Shown here: piece after piece, positions 8,772 to 17,532 of the stretch | Layout: each line of letters opens with the position of its first letter | Numbering within the stretch: position 1 is the stretch's first letter | The notes under the pieces: generated by a model | Told to the model about the DNA's origin: nothing | What the model saw: the letters and a program-made list of their open reading frames with translations, nothing else | The model's database searches: none | Source: Paracoccaceae bacterium | Lineage (GTDB): Bacteria; Pseudomonadota; Alphaproteobacteria; Rhodobacterales; Rhodobacteraceae | Direction of reading: 5' to 3' | DNA length: 64,000 bases | Assembly: GCA_014872875.1 (NCBI GenBank) | Contig: WKFI01000007.1 | Span: 1-64,000 of the forward strand | Made by a program: the position numbers and the translations under genes

Positions 8772-10991
8772 TCAGCCTTCGACGCGGGTCAGATCGGCGA
8801 CCTGGCCGCAGACCTGGCGGATCTGGCTCAGCAGGTTCAGACGATTGCGGCGCACGACCTGGTTGTCGCTGTTCACCTGCACCGCCTCAAAGAAGGCATC
8901 GATCGGAGCCCGCAGTGCCGCCATGCCGCCCATGGCGGCCGCGAAATCCTCGGCCTCGATGGCCGAGGAGATCGCACCCTGGCTGGTCTCCAGGGCTTCG
9001 AACAAGGCCGTCTCGGTGGTATCCTCTGCGAATTTCGCATCCGCGCCATAGGAGTATTCGACCCCGTCCTTTTCCTCGGCCTGGGTCAGGATGTTGTTGG
9101 CACGCTTGAAGCCTTGAAGCAGGTTTTCGCCATCCTCGGTTTTCAGGAACGCCTCCAATGCGCGGGCGCGTTTGACCAGCAGCGTCAGATCGTCATTGCC
9201 CGGCATCGCCACGCAGGCGTCGATCACGTCGTGACGAATGCCCTGATCCCGCAGGAAGACTTTCAGACGATCGTGGAAGAAGGCCAGCAGGTCTACGGAT
9301 GTGTCCGGCACTTTCTTTTCCAGGCTGCTGAACGAACCACCCGGTACGTCACCCAACCTCTCCTTGGCCGCCTCGAAAGCCGCGCCAAAGACACCATGAT
9401 CCGCGATCTCCCGCACAAGATCTTCGGCATGCTCCTTTTTCAGATCCCCGTTGGACGCGACCTCGTTGCGCACCAGTTGAGTATCAAAGTGGCGATCCAG
9501 ACGCATCCGGACATCATTCTCAAGCACCAACCGGATCACCCCCAACGCCGCGCGACGCAGGGCAAACGGGTCTTTCGATCCGGTGGGTTTCTCGTCAATC
9601 GCCCAGAACCCGGTCAGGGTATCCAGCTTGTCGGCAAGTGCCACCGCGACGGAGACCGGTTCGGTCGGCACGTCATCGGACGGGCCCAGTGGCGAATAAT
9701 GCGCCTCGCAGGCATTGGCGACATCTTGCGGCAGACCGGCGGCCTCGGCGTAATACCGGCCCATCAGCCCCTGCAATTCCGGGAATTCATAGACCATTTC
9801 CGAGCTCAGATCAGCCTTGGCCACCTTTGCGGCCTGCTCCGCCAGATCGGCATCTGCGCCCACGACAGGCGCGATCTCGCGCGCCAAAGCCGCGATGCGG
9901 GCGATCCGGTCCGACTGGCTGCCCAGCTTGTTGTGGAAGGTGACGTTCGACAACGCCTCGGTCCATGTCTCCATGCCCTCCGTCGCCACGCGCAGATCGT
10001 TTTCCCAGAAAAACTTCGCATCCGCCAAACGCGCGCTCAGAACCTTCTGGTTCCCGGCCAGAATGGTCGCGCCATTGTCGGCGGTTTCGCGGTTGGCGAC
10101 GGTGATGAAGCGTTCGATCCGGCCGGTCTTGGGGTTCTTCACCGAAAAGAACTTCTGATGTTCCTTCATCGAGGTCTGTAGAACCTCGGGCGGCAGCTCG
10201 AGGAACTGATCGTCGATCTGCCCCATCAGCACCACGGGCCATTCCACCAGCCCCGCGACCTCGGCCAACAGACCCTTGTCTTCGACGACTTCCAGCCCAT
10301 TGGCAAAGGCCTGGTTGGTGGCGTCCTGCCAAATCGCCTCGGCGCGTTCCGCCGGGTCCAAGACCACGCTCGAACGTTTCAGCTTGGCCTGATAGTCATC
10401 AAAGCCCGACACGGCAAACCGCCCCGGCGCCATGAAACGATGCCCTTCGGTGCTGTCACCGGCCTTGATCCCTTCGATCTCCAGATCCACCACGGTTGCT
10501 CCGCTCTCATCCGAGATCAGGCACAGGATCGAATGCAGCGGCCGCACCCAGCGCAAGCTGCCTGCGCCCCAGCGCATGGATTTCGGCCAGGGGAAATTGC
10601 GGATCACATCTTCCAGCACCTCGGCCACGATCTGCGCCGCCGGGCGGCCCGGCTTTTCGATTGTGGCGAAATAGACCGGGCCCTTGGGGGTCTCCCGCTC
10701 TTCCAGATCCTCGCGCGCCACACCGGCCCCACGCAGGAAGCCTTCGATCGCCTTGTCGGGTGCGCCCACTTTCGGGCCTTTGCGCTCCTCGCGCAACGTG
10801 GGCGATTCCGCCAACATCCCTTCGACAGCCAGTGTCAGCCGGCGCGGCGTGGACAACGCGTGTGCGCCTGCATATGTCAAACCCGCCTCGACCAAACCGT
10901 CGGTCATCCGCTTTTTCAGATCCTCCGCCGCGCGCGCTTGCATACGGGCGGGGATTTCCTCGGAAAACAATTCAATCAGCAGGTCTGGCAT
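8772..10991 (-). CDS. glyS: Glycyl-tRNA synthetase beta subunit
   Basis: Beta subunit of the bacterial alpha2beta2-type GlyRS; needed for tRNA-Gly binding. It is 739 aa, within the family's usual 690-750 range. It begins MPDLLIELFSEEIPARMQ, the typical glyS N-terminus, and contains KSMRWG, TEGHRFM, SMKEHQKFF and KLGSQSDRIARI. The C-terminal part resembles an anticodon-binding region (LNLLSQIRQVC). A GAGG site precedes the ATG. The partner glyQ lies upstream on the same strand but is separated by a DUF6446-like gene and an oppositely oriented marC. Confidence 0.97.
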   Translation of the reverse strand: MPDLLIELFSEEIPARMQARAAEDLKKRMTDGLVEAGLTYAGAHALSTPRRLTLAVEGMLAESPTLREERKGPKVGAPDKAIEGFLRGAGVAREDLEERETPKGPVYFATIEKPGRPAAQIVAEVLEDVIRNFPWPKSMRWGAGSLRWVRPLHSILCLISDESGATVVDLEIEGIKAGDSTEGHRFMAPGRFAVSGFDDYQAKLKRSSVVLDPAERAEAIWQDATNQAFANGLEVVEDKGLLAEVAGLVEWPVVLMGQIDDQFLELPPEVLQTSMKEHQKFFSVKNPKTGRIERFITVANRETADNGATILAGNQKVLSARLADAKFFWENDLRVATEGMETWTEALSNVTFHNKLGSQSDRIARIAALAREIAPVVGADADLAEQAAKVAKADLSSEMVYEFPELQGLMGRYYAEAAGLPQDVANACEAHYSPLGPSDDVPTEPVSVAVALADKLDTLTGFWAIDEKPTGSKDPFALRRAALGVIRLVLENDVRMRLDRHFDTQLVRNEVASNGDLKKEHAEDLVREIADHGVFGAAFEAAKERLGDVPGGSFSSLEKKVPDTSVDLLAFFHDRLKVFLRDQGIRHDVIDACVAMPGNDDLTLLVKRARALEAFLKTEDGENLLQGFKRANNILTQAEEKDGVEYSYGADAKFAEDTTETALFEALETSQGAISSAIEAEDFAAAMGGMAALRAPIDAFFEAVQVNSDNQVVRRNRLNLLSQIRQVCGQVADLTRVEG

Positions 10992-11000
10992 CAGAGGTCC

Positions 11001-11096
11001 TCAGAAGTTCACGATCATCTGGATGACGAAAGCTTGGGCGGTATCGACAGGCACAGCGGATACAAGGGGCAGCCCGGCAATGGCAAGGGCAGAAGG
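11001..11096 (-). other. Signal-peptide-like reading without a start codon
   Basis: Between the DUF6446-like gene and glyS, one minus-strand frame reads ALAIAGLPLVSAVP, then DTAQAFVIQMIVNF and TGA, which looks like an export signal plus a short tail. A stop codon (11097-11099) lies immediately upstream in frame and no ATG/GTG/TTG precedes the hydrophobic part. It may be a small secreted-peptide gene broken at its start, or chance. Confidence 0.25.
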
Positions 11097-11149
11097 TCAA
11101 TTCAGCCGCCCTGCCCAGGCATTATTGACGCGGGGCTTGGTCGCAGGGG

Positions 11150-11677
11150 TCAGTTTCCGGCCGGCACGGGCGGGCATTCTTCGCCCACGACAGTCCCGTC
11201 ATAGGCTTTCTTGCCGCAATTGTTCAGTTCATGCCAGACATAGCCACGCCCGTCCCCGGTCACCGCGACCACCCGGTCCACCCCGTATTCGATGTTCTTG
11301 GCAGACAGGTACGCGGTCGCGGTTCCCGCCTTCAGCTCGGCCCCAATGTCTTCGGCATCGAAACAGTCGAACCAACCGGGCGCCGTGCGTGGCACCTGTT
11401 CGTCCAGCGTGACAAAGCGCGCCGCCAGATCTTCCGGGCTTTCGGTCGTGGCAAAGCACGCCCGATAGCGGATCGGAGAGCTGTCGGCATCAATGGCGCG
11501 AAAGTCGGAGTAAGCAATAGGCGCCGGGTCTCCTGCCACGTCGGCCAGCAACATCACGTCACGGCCCGGCTGCGCCTCCACGTCATAGTAGTACGCGTAA
11601 ACCTGCAGGTAATACATCGCCCCGCCGCCCGCAGCGGCCAGGATCAGGATTACAAGCGCAATGAGTTTTCCAGTCAT
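11150..11677 (-). CDS. DUF6446-like membrane-anchored protein
   Basis: A 175-residue protein with one N-terminal membrane anchor or uncleaved signal (KLIALVILILAAAGGGAMYYL) and an extracytoplasmic domain containing four cysteines (RACF, FDCF, NNCGK, EECPP), which could form disulfides. GGAGG lies 8 bases before the ATG. From memory, a protein of this kind sits between glyQ and glyS in many Rhodobacteraceae and is named DUF6446; its function is unknown. Here it follows glyQ only after an inserted marC gene on the other strand. Confidence 0.85.
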   Translation of the reverse strand: MTGKLIALVILILAAAGGGAMYYLQVYAYYYDVEAQPGRDVMLLADVAGDPAPIAYSDFRAIDADSSPIRYRACFATTESPEDLAARFVTLDEQVPRTAPGWFDCFDAEDIGAELKAGTATAYLSAKNIEYGVDRVVAVTGDGRGYVWHELNNCGKKAYDGTVVGEECPPVPAGN

Positions 11678-11773
11678 TCAGATCGCCTCCGGAGCGCAGG
11701 ATTTGCCCCCTGTTTCCGCGCAGGGAAATGGTGCAAGTTGCAGGGGATTTCCACCCCTGACAGCGAGTGTGTC

Positions 11774-12409
11774 ATGGATACCAGTTTTGCCATCACGTTC
11801 TTCGGCGCCATATTCGCCATCATGAACCCGATCAGCAACCTGCCGATCTTCCTCAGTATTACCGAAGGAGCCTCGCAGGCGGATCAGCGCCGCATCGCCA
11901 TGAAAGCGGGGTTGTATTGTCTGATCCTGGGCGGTGCCTTTGCAGCGGCAGGAACCCAGGTGCTGACGCTCTTTGGGATCAGCGTCGATGATTTTCGTGT
12001 AGCCGGTGGACTCGTTGTCCTGTTGCTGGCGCTGAACATGTTGAGTGGTCAGGAAAGCAGCTCCCATCACGGTACGGACGCCGAAAAGGACGCCTATCCC
12101 GCGGCTGATACGGTTGCTTTCTATCCGCTGACCTTTCCAATCCTTGTCGGTCCCGGGACAATCACGACACTGATCGTTTATTCCCACCAGATCACTGGCG
12201 CGGCGCAACTGACCAGCTTTGTCGTGGTCTTTGTCGGTATGGTGGGTTTCCTGACGCTGACCTTCTGGAACGCGCCGGTTCTGGGCAAACACCTGTCCGG
12301 CACGGCCCGCGTCATCATGAGCCGCTTGATGGGCATGATCCTGGCCGCCATTGCCGTCGCCATGATCATGGACGGTCTCAAGGCCCTGTTGCCAGGGCTT
12401 GCCGGATAA
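11774..12409 (+). CDS. marC: MarC/UPF0056 family membrane protein
   Basis: A 211-residue integral membrane protein with six predicted helices. Family motifs are present: AIMNPISNLPIFLSIT at the N-terminus, FYPLTFPILVGPGTITTLI in the middle, and SRLMGMILAAIAVAMIMDGL at the end. MarC proteins are of unknown function; the old link to multiple antibiotic resistance has not held up. The ATG at 11774 begins the first helix. The gene is oriented against its neighbours, divergent from the DUF6446-like gene and convergent with glyQ, which suggests it was inserted into a glyQ-glyS unit. Confidence 0.93.
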   Translation: MDTSFAITFFGAIFAIMNPISNLPIFLSITEGASQADQRRIAMKAGLYCLILGGAFAAAGTQVLTLFGISVDDFRVAGGLVVLLLALNMLSGQESSSHHGTDAEKDAYPAADTVAFYPLTFPILVGPGTITTLIVYSHQITGAAQLTSFVVVFVGMVGFLTLTFWNAPVLGKHLSGTARVIMSRLMGMILAAIAVAMIMDGLKALLPGLAG

Positions 12410-12429
12410 CCGGCGGCTGAAGATCGACA

Positions 12430-13359
12430 TCAGGCCGCGTGCCCACCTGCCTCGGTCAGGACAAACGCGTCCGCGCACTGTTTCGCCAACGTCCGCACAC
12501 GGCCGATATACGCCTGCCGTTCGGTGACCGAGATCACGCCGCGGGCATCGAGCAGGTTGAAGATATGGCTTGCCTTGATGCACTGGTCATAGGCCGGGTG
12601 CGCCATGATGATGCGCTTGCCGGTCTTCGGGTCCTGATGCTCCTGCGCAAGGATTGCGGCACATTCGGCCTCGGCCTCCTCAAAGTGACGCAGAAGCACC
12701 TCCGTGTTCGCGACATCGAAGTTCCAACGGGCATACTCTTCTTCGGTCTGCTTGAAGACGTCCCCGTACTTCAGAGCGATCGGCGCCTGCGGATCGTTGA
12801 ACGGCATGTCCATCACATGGTCGATCCCCAGCACATACATTGCCAGACGCTCCAGACCATAGGTCAGCTCACCCGAAACGGGTTTGCAATCGTGCCCCCC
12901 AACCTGCTGGAAATACGTGAACTGGCTGACTTCCATACCGTCGCACCAGACTTCCCAGCCCAAGCCCCAGGCGCCCAGGGTCGGGCTTTCCCAGTCATCC
13001 TCCACAAAGCGGATGTCATGCAAATCCATGTCGATGCCGATCGCCTCCAGAGAGCCCAGATACAGATCCTGCAGATCCGGCGGGCTGGGTTTGATCAACA
13101 CTTGATACTGATAATAGTGCTGCAACCGGTTGGGGTTTTCGCCGTAGCGTCCATCGGTCGGACGGCGCGACGGCTGCACATAGGCCGCCGCCCAAGCGTT
13201 CGAGCCCAAGGCCCGCAACGTCGTGGCCGGGTGGAACGTACCTGCACCGACTTCCATGTCATAAGGCTGCAGGATTGCACAGCCTTTCGAGGCCCAATAG
13301 GACTGAAGCCGCAGGATGATCTCCTGAAAGGAACGCGGGGCGGCAGAGTTCTGTGTCAT
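12430..13359 (-). CDS. glyQ: Glycyl-tRNA synthetase alpha subunit
   Basis: Catalytic class II subunit of heterotetrameric GlyRS, 309 aa (usual 290-310). It starts [20 protein letters not shown], followed by [17 protein letters not shown] (motif 2 region), [25 protein letters not shown], and [19 protein letters not shown] with the [11 protein letters not shown] motif 3. All are diagnostic of GlyQ. Ends 20 bases from the marC stop (convergent). Confidence 0.98.
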   Translation of the reverse strand: MTQNSAAPRSFQEIILRLQSYWASKGCAILQPYDMEVGAGTFHPATTLRALGSNAWAAAYVQPSRRPTDGRYGENPNRLQHYYQYQVLIKPSPPDLQDLYLGSLEAIGIDMDLHDIRFVEDDWESPTLGAWGLGWEVWCDGMEVSQFTYFQQVGGHDCKPVSGELTYGLERLAMYVLGIDHVMDMPFNDPQAPIALKYGDVFKQTEEEYARWNFDVANTEVLLRHFEEAEAECAAILAQEHQDPKTGKRIIMAHPAYDQCIKASHIFNLLDARGVISVTERQAYIGRVRTLAKQCADAFVLTEAGGHAA

Positions 13360-13571
13360 GGGTCTCTCGTCTGAACCGGGGCGATGGGTGCGCGCCTTTC
13401 CTATGCAAGCGTCGTGTCAGGGTCAACGGGGCTTTGTGCACCGGCGCCGGTGGCCCAGATGTGATCTTGCGGCGACGCTGGCAGATTTCCCCTCTCCGGA
13501 AACCGTTCCGGGGCTTCCTTTCCAGACCCGGATGATGCTTATCTGCAGGACAAATTATCCAATTCGAGGGC

Positions 13572-15326
13572 ATGAGACCTGATATGAGACCATTGATCGC
13601 AATGATCCTGTTTTTGATTACAAACTTGGCGTTTCTTGGTTCTGGCACCGCGCAGGCCCAGCAGGCCGGTCAGGAAACCGTCTGGATTCAGATCGAAGCC
13701 CATCCCAGCCTGCGCGAGGCTCAGGACCGGGCGCAGATCTACTCCAACGCCTTGGCCGATGTGAACGGGTTTTCCCTTGGCGGCAGCTGGTACGGGATCC
13801 TGCTGGGGCCCTATACGCGTGAAGATGCCGAAAGGGTGCTTCAGGTGTACCGTAGCGAACGGCAGATCCCACGCGATGCGTTCATTGCCCGCAGCTCGAA
13901 CCTGCGCCAGCAATTCTGGCCCGTTGGCGCCAATGTTCTGAACCGTGGCGCCGTGACCGCGCCAGCGCCGACAGCCCAGACCGACGTGGCAGTTCCTGAA
14001 CCCGCGGATGAAACCCCGGCGCAGGCACGCCGCAGCGAACGCGCCCTGACCGCGGACGAGCGCAAGGATCTGCAGATCGCCCTGCAGGCGGCCGGCTTCT
14101 ACACCGCCGCCATCGACGGTTCCTTTGGCCGGGGCACCCGCGCCTCCATGTCAACCTGGCAAGGTGCAAACGGTTTCGAACAGACCGGTATTCTGACCAC
14201 CGCGCAGCGCAAGATCCTGATGGATCAATACAATGCGCCGCTGATTTCGGTCGGAATGCAACTGGTCACCGACCCGCAAGCCGGTATCCGCATGCAAATG
14301 CCTGTGGGCGAAGTTGCCTTTTCACATTACGAGCCACCCTTTGCCCATTACAAGTCCAACGGCTCTCTCGGCGTCCGCACCCTGCTGATCAGCCAGCCCG
14401 GGGATCAGGCGACGCTTTTTGGTCTGTATGACATCCTGCAGACGCTCGAGATCGTGCCGCTGGTCGGCGACCGCGAACGCAAATCCGATCGTTTCACCAT
14501 CGAAGGCCGCGGCGATGGCATCGTCTCCTACACCGAAGCCTCGCTGAAAAACGGTGAGATCAAGGGCTTCACCCTGATCTGGCCTGCCGGCGACGAAGCG
14601 CGCCGAGCTCGCGTTCTGGCAGCGATGAAATCCAGCTTCACCCGCACCGACGGCGTGTTGGACCCGGCCGCTGGCGCCGACGCGGAACAGCGCATCGACC
14701 TCGTCTCGGGCTTGCAGATCCGCAAGCCACGCCTGTCGCGCTCGGGCTTCTTCGTGGACAGCCGCGGTGCTGTGGTGACGACGGCCGAGGCCGTCCGGAG
14801 CTGCACCCGGATCACGCTGAACAATGACTTCCAGGCGGAACTGGCCGCCGAAGACAGCGCAAGTGGCCTTGCCGTGCTGCGCCCGGTGCAACCTCTTGCA
14901 CCGATCGAGATCGCCGGACTGCGCACCAGCTCCCCGCGTCTGCAGTCCGAAATCGCAGTTGCCGGTTACTCCTACGAGGGTGTCCTCGGAGCTCCGACGC
15001 TGACCTTCGGGCGACTGGAAGACCTCCGCGGGCTTGGTGGCGAAGCGGGTGTTGCGCGCCTTGCGCTCGCCGCTCAGCCTGGTGATGCAGGCGGCCCCGT
15101 TCTGGATGCCTCAGGCGCTGTTCTGGGCGTTCTGGCCCCTGCCAAGGAAGGTGCTCAGCAACTGCCTCAGGGTGTGAGCTTTGCTGCAGATGCCGAAAGC
15201 CTGCGCAGCCTGTTGGAGCAGGCCGGTGTGCGTGCACAGGATCAGCTGGACGGGAACGCCCTGTCGCCGGATGCGATGACTCGTCTTGCCACTGGCATGA
15301 CCGTTCTGGTTAGCTGCTGGGACTGA
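13572..15326 (+). CDS. Secreted peptidoglycan-binding protein with trypsin-fold pseudo-protease domain
   Basis: A 584-residue exported protein. Residues 1-30 are a signal peptide (cut near AQA). Residues 35-110 resemble a SPOR-like domain (GSWYGILLGPYTREDAERVLQ). Residues 160-218 are a PG_binding_1 repeat (LQIALQAAGFYTAAIDGSFG). Residues about 380-555 look like a DegP/trypsin fold, but the catalytic positions are changed: the usual TNAHVV is TTAEAV (Glu406 for His), DLALL is SGLAVL (Gly432 for Asp), and GDSGGP is GDAGGP (Ala506 for Ser). A role as an envelope scaffold or sensor is more likely than proteolysis. GAGG precedes ATG 13572 closely; ATG 13584 is an alternative. Confidence 0.88.
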   Translation: MRPDMRPLIAMILFLITNLAFLGSGTAQAQQAGQETVWIQIEAHPSLREAQDRAQIYSNALADVNGFSLGGSWYGILLGPYTREDAERVLQVYRSERQIPRDAFIARSSNLRQQFWPVGANVLNRGAVTAPAPTAQTDVAVPEPADETPAQARRSERALTADERKDLQIALQAAGFYTAAIDGSFGRGTRASMSTWQGANGFEQTGILTTAQRKILMDQYNAPLISVGMQLVTDPQAGIRMQMPVGEVAFSHYEPPFAHYKSNGSLGVRTLLISQPGDQATLFGLYDILQTLEIVPLVGDRERKSDRFTIEGRGDGIVSYTEASLKNGEIKGFTLIWPAGDEARRARVLAAMKSSFTRTDGVLDPAAGADAEQRIDLVSGLQIRKPRLSRSGFFVDSRGAVVTTAEAVRSCTRITLNNDFQAELAAEDSASGLAVLRPVQPLAPIEIAGLRTSSPRLQSEIAVAGYSYEGVLGAPTLTFGRLEDLRGLGGEAGVARLALAAQPGDAGGPVLDASGAVLGVLAPAKEGAQQLPQGVSFAADAESLRSLLEQAGVRAQDQLDGNALSPDAMTRLATGMTVLVSCWD

Positions 15327-15349
15327 CGTCTGTTATTGAAGTAAACTGC

Positions 15350-15375
15350 CAGGGCGCCGCAATTGCGGCGCCCTG
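15350..15375 (+). terminator. 26-base perfect palindrome after the pseudo-protease gene
   Basis: CAGGGCGCCGC, AATT, GCGGCGCCCTG forms a perfect hairpin 24 bases after the stop. No T-run follows on either strand, so it may be a factor-assisted terminator or an mRNA 3' stabiliser. Confidence 0.6.
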
Positions 15376-15473
15376 ATGCGTTTCAAAAGCCATCTTTTTC
15401 GGCGGGCGACCCATCCACACGGTCGGACATGTACTGGCTTTTCAAGAACATCACGCCATCGGTCTGCCTCTGG

Positions 15474-16598
15474 TCAAACCCCCAGGGCCGCACGCACCTG
15501 TTTCAGACGGGACCGGCTGACCGGAACCTTGGACAGGCCCGGCAGATCGAAATGGCACACGCCATTGTCCTTGAGCCGCTCGAAACTGCTGACATGAGCC
15601 GGGTTGATCAGATACGAGCGATGAGTCTTGAGAAATACGCCCTGCCCCAGCCGCTTTTCCGCTTCGGTAATGGACCAGGCACAGAACAGGCGTCCGCGGT
15701 CTGTGTAGATATGGGTGTAATGCCCTTCGGCCCGGATCGCAGCCACCGAGGCCGGGTCAATGAACAGGGTGCGGCCTTCCTGTTCGTAAGGGATCTGCCG
15801 AACGCCCGGCTCCGCAAGAGTGGTCGGCGGGAGATCAGGCTCCGGCTCAGCATCGGCCACCACCTCAGCCGCACCCACCGCGGGCTGCGGGGTCAGGAAG
15901 GTCACTCCGGTCAACAGGAAGGCCGCGCACAGCACAAAGCTGGTGAGCACGACACCGATAGCCATGACTTCATTCCCGATGATCGGGCCGACAACATTTG
16001 CAATTTCGACGGTTTCGAACCGGGTTCCGAAGATTGCTATGAAATGCACCGCAAATACTGCCAGTCCGAAACAGCCTGTGCCCAACAGGATATTGCGATG
16101 ATTGCGTTCGCCATAGGCAATGCCAAAAGCCGCAACATTCAGGATACAGGACGCCACGATGGCCGAGACGATACCCAGAGGAGTGTAAAGCGCCCGACAC
16201 AGTTCCAGCCCTGCCATCCCGATATAGTGCATCGCCAGAACCCCAATCCCAACGATCAGGCCCGCCGTTATCAGGCTGCCCCGCGTGCGCTCGCGGAAGT
16301 GAAGGATCAACAAGGCGACCCCCACCACGAGGATCGCCACCAAAGCCGAGGCCAGCGTGACAACGGCGTCATAATAAAACAGCACTGGCAATTGCAGCCC
16401 AAGCATGGCGACGAAATGCATCGACCAGATGCCGCCGCCCAAGGATATCGCAGCCAGCGCGATCAGGATCTTTCGCTGGTGCATGGGCCGTTCTGACAGG
16501 CCCTGGGTCAAGGATAACCCGGTAAAGCCGGCAATCAGGGCGACCAGCAAGGACGCCCCGACAAGCCAGGGGTTATGCGAGACATCAGTGATGGGCAT
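15474..16598 (-). CDS. MHYT-LytTR membrane-bound transcriptional regulator
   Basis: A 374-residue one-component regulator. Residues 1-245 hold seven predicted helices of a MHYT sensor with its three signatures WSMHFVAMLG, LAMHYIGMAG and FAVHFIAIFG. The His/Met pairs are proposed to bind copper and sense O2, CO or NO (known for the family as prediction). After a Pro/Glu-rich linker, residues about 275-374 are a LytTR DNA-binding domain (IRAEGHYTHIYTDRGRLF, LKTHRSYLINPAHVSSF, VPVSRSRLKQVRAAL). The same architecture occurs in the CoxC/CoxH proteins linked to CO dehydrogenase in Oligotropha; no cox genes are adjacent here. Target genes are unknown. Confidence 0.92.
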   Translation of the reverse strand: MPITDVSHNPWLVGASLLVALIAGFTGLSLTQGLSERPMHQRKILIALAAISLGGGIWSMHFVAMLGLQLPVLFYYDAVVTLASALVAILVVGVALLILHFRERTRGSLITAGLIVGIGVLAMHYIGMAGLELCRALYTPLGIVSAIVASCILNVAAFGIAYGERNHRNILLGTGCFGLAVFAVHFIAIFGTRFETVEIANVVGPIIGNEVMAIGVVLTSFVLCAAFLLTGVTFLTPQPAVGAAEVVADAEPEPDLPPTTLAEPGVRQIPYEQEGRTLFIDPASVAAIRAEGHYTHIYTDRGRLFCAWSITEAEKRLGQGVFLKTHRSYLINPAHVSSFERLKDNGVCHFDLPGLSKVPVSRSRLKQVRAALGV

Positions 16599-16709
16599 GC
16601 AATTTCACGGGCGGGCGGTGTCTTCTGGTGGCATTCGGGGGCTGCAGGACGGGTCCCTCATAATGTGTAGCCCAGATTGAAAACAAAGGAAGACTCATTT
16701 TCACGCATC

Positions 16710-17444
16710 CTATTGCGCGGCCTGCAAACCGGCCTGTTTCGGTCGGGTCCCGAACTGACGCAGATAAGCACGCGAAAACGCGTCCGGCGCGGTATAGCCA
16801 AAGCGGCGCGCCACCCGGTCCACCCGTTCGCCCCGCTCCAGTTCGCGCCGGGCCAGGGTCATGCGCCATCGCCGCAGGTAAGAGGCTGGTGTCTCTCCCA
16901 CCGTGGCTTGAAACAGCTCTTTGAAACGGCTCAGCGACAAGCCTGCCTCAGCCGCGAGATCAGCATTGCGCCAGGCACGCTCGGGATCTTCGTGAATGGC
17001 GACCAAGGCCCTTGCGACCCTTGGGTGCGCCAGCCCGCCCAATAGTCCCGGCGTGGTCTGGCCGCTTTGCAGCTGTACCCGCAGAACCCGTACCACCAGA
17101 ATCTCGACCAACCGATCCAACACCGCAGGCGAGCCGCAACGTCCGGCCCGAAGTTCGGATAGGATCAGTCGGATCAGGTTGGCGATCTCGGGGTCTGCCC
17201 CGGCATCCATGCGCAGGCAGACTGGCAGAGCGGTAAGCAGCGGGTTGGCCCCGCCCTCCACATCCACGGCCAGAGACAGCACCGCCCCCACACCATCGAT
17301 ACCGGGCGCAGAGGCCTGAAACACCAATTCCAATGCTTCATCCGCCTGCTCGAAAACAACCAGGTTGGCCACACTTGGCGCGCACGGGCGCACCGTCAGA
17401 CGAAACCGGTTCAACAGGGATGTAAGGCGATCAATCTTTTCCAT
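16710..17444 (-). CDS. AraC-family transcriptional regulator
   Basis: A 244-residue regulator. The N-terminal part (1-140) resembles the AraC cupin_6 ligand domain. Residues about 150-240 are the two helix-turn-helix units: WRNADLAAEAGLSLSRFKELFQ, then VDRVARRFGYTAPDAFSRAYLRQFG, then TRP, the classic AraC end. It is transcribed away from the peroxiredoxin-like gene. The shared 88-base promoter region holds a near-perfect 14-bp inverted repeat just upstream of this ATG, so it probably controls that gene and itself. Confidence 0.93.
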   Translation of the reverse strand: MEKIDRLTSLLNRFRLTVRPCAPSVANLVVFEQADEALELVFQASAPGIDGVGAVLSLAVDVEGGANPLLTALPVCLRMDAGADPEIANLIRLILSELRAGRCGSPAVLDRLVEILVVRVLRVQLQSGQTTPGLLGGLAHPRVARALVAIHEDPERAWRNADLAAEAGLSLSRFKELFQATVGETPASYLRRWRMTLARRELERGERVDRVARRFGYTAPDAFSRAYLRQFGTRPKQAGLQAAQ

Positions 17445-17448
17445 TTTC

Positions 17449-17491
17449 GGCCATTTTGTCGGATTATTCGGACCCTACCGACAATATGGCC
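17449..17491. promoter_or_regulatory. 14-bp inverted repeat between araC-type gene and peroxiredoxin gene
   Basis: GGCCATTTTGTCGG (17449-17462) and CCGACAATATGGCC (17478-17491) match as inverted repeats at 13 of 14 positions with a 15-base spacer. The left arm begins 5 bases before the AraC-family start codon; the right arm ends 41 bases before the peroxiredoxin start. It is a strong operator candidate for both genes. Confidence 0.7.
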
Positions 17492-17532
17492 TGATAGAGA
17501 GCCATTCAAGCGAAACCTGTTTGGAGTTCCCG

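Noticed and set aside
11231-11773. Upstream extension of marC
   Set aside because: The added 181 residues are Arg/Pro-rich shadow of the DUF6446-like gene; MarC proteins start at the first helix.
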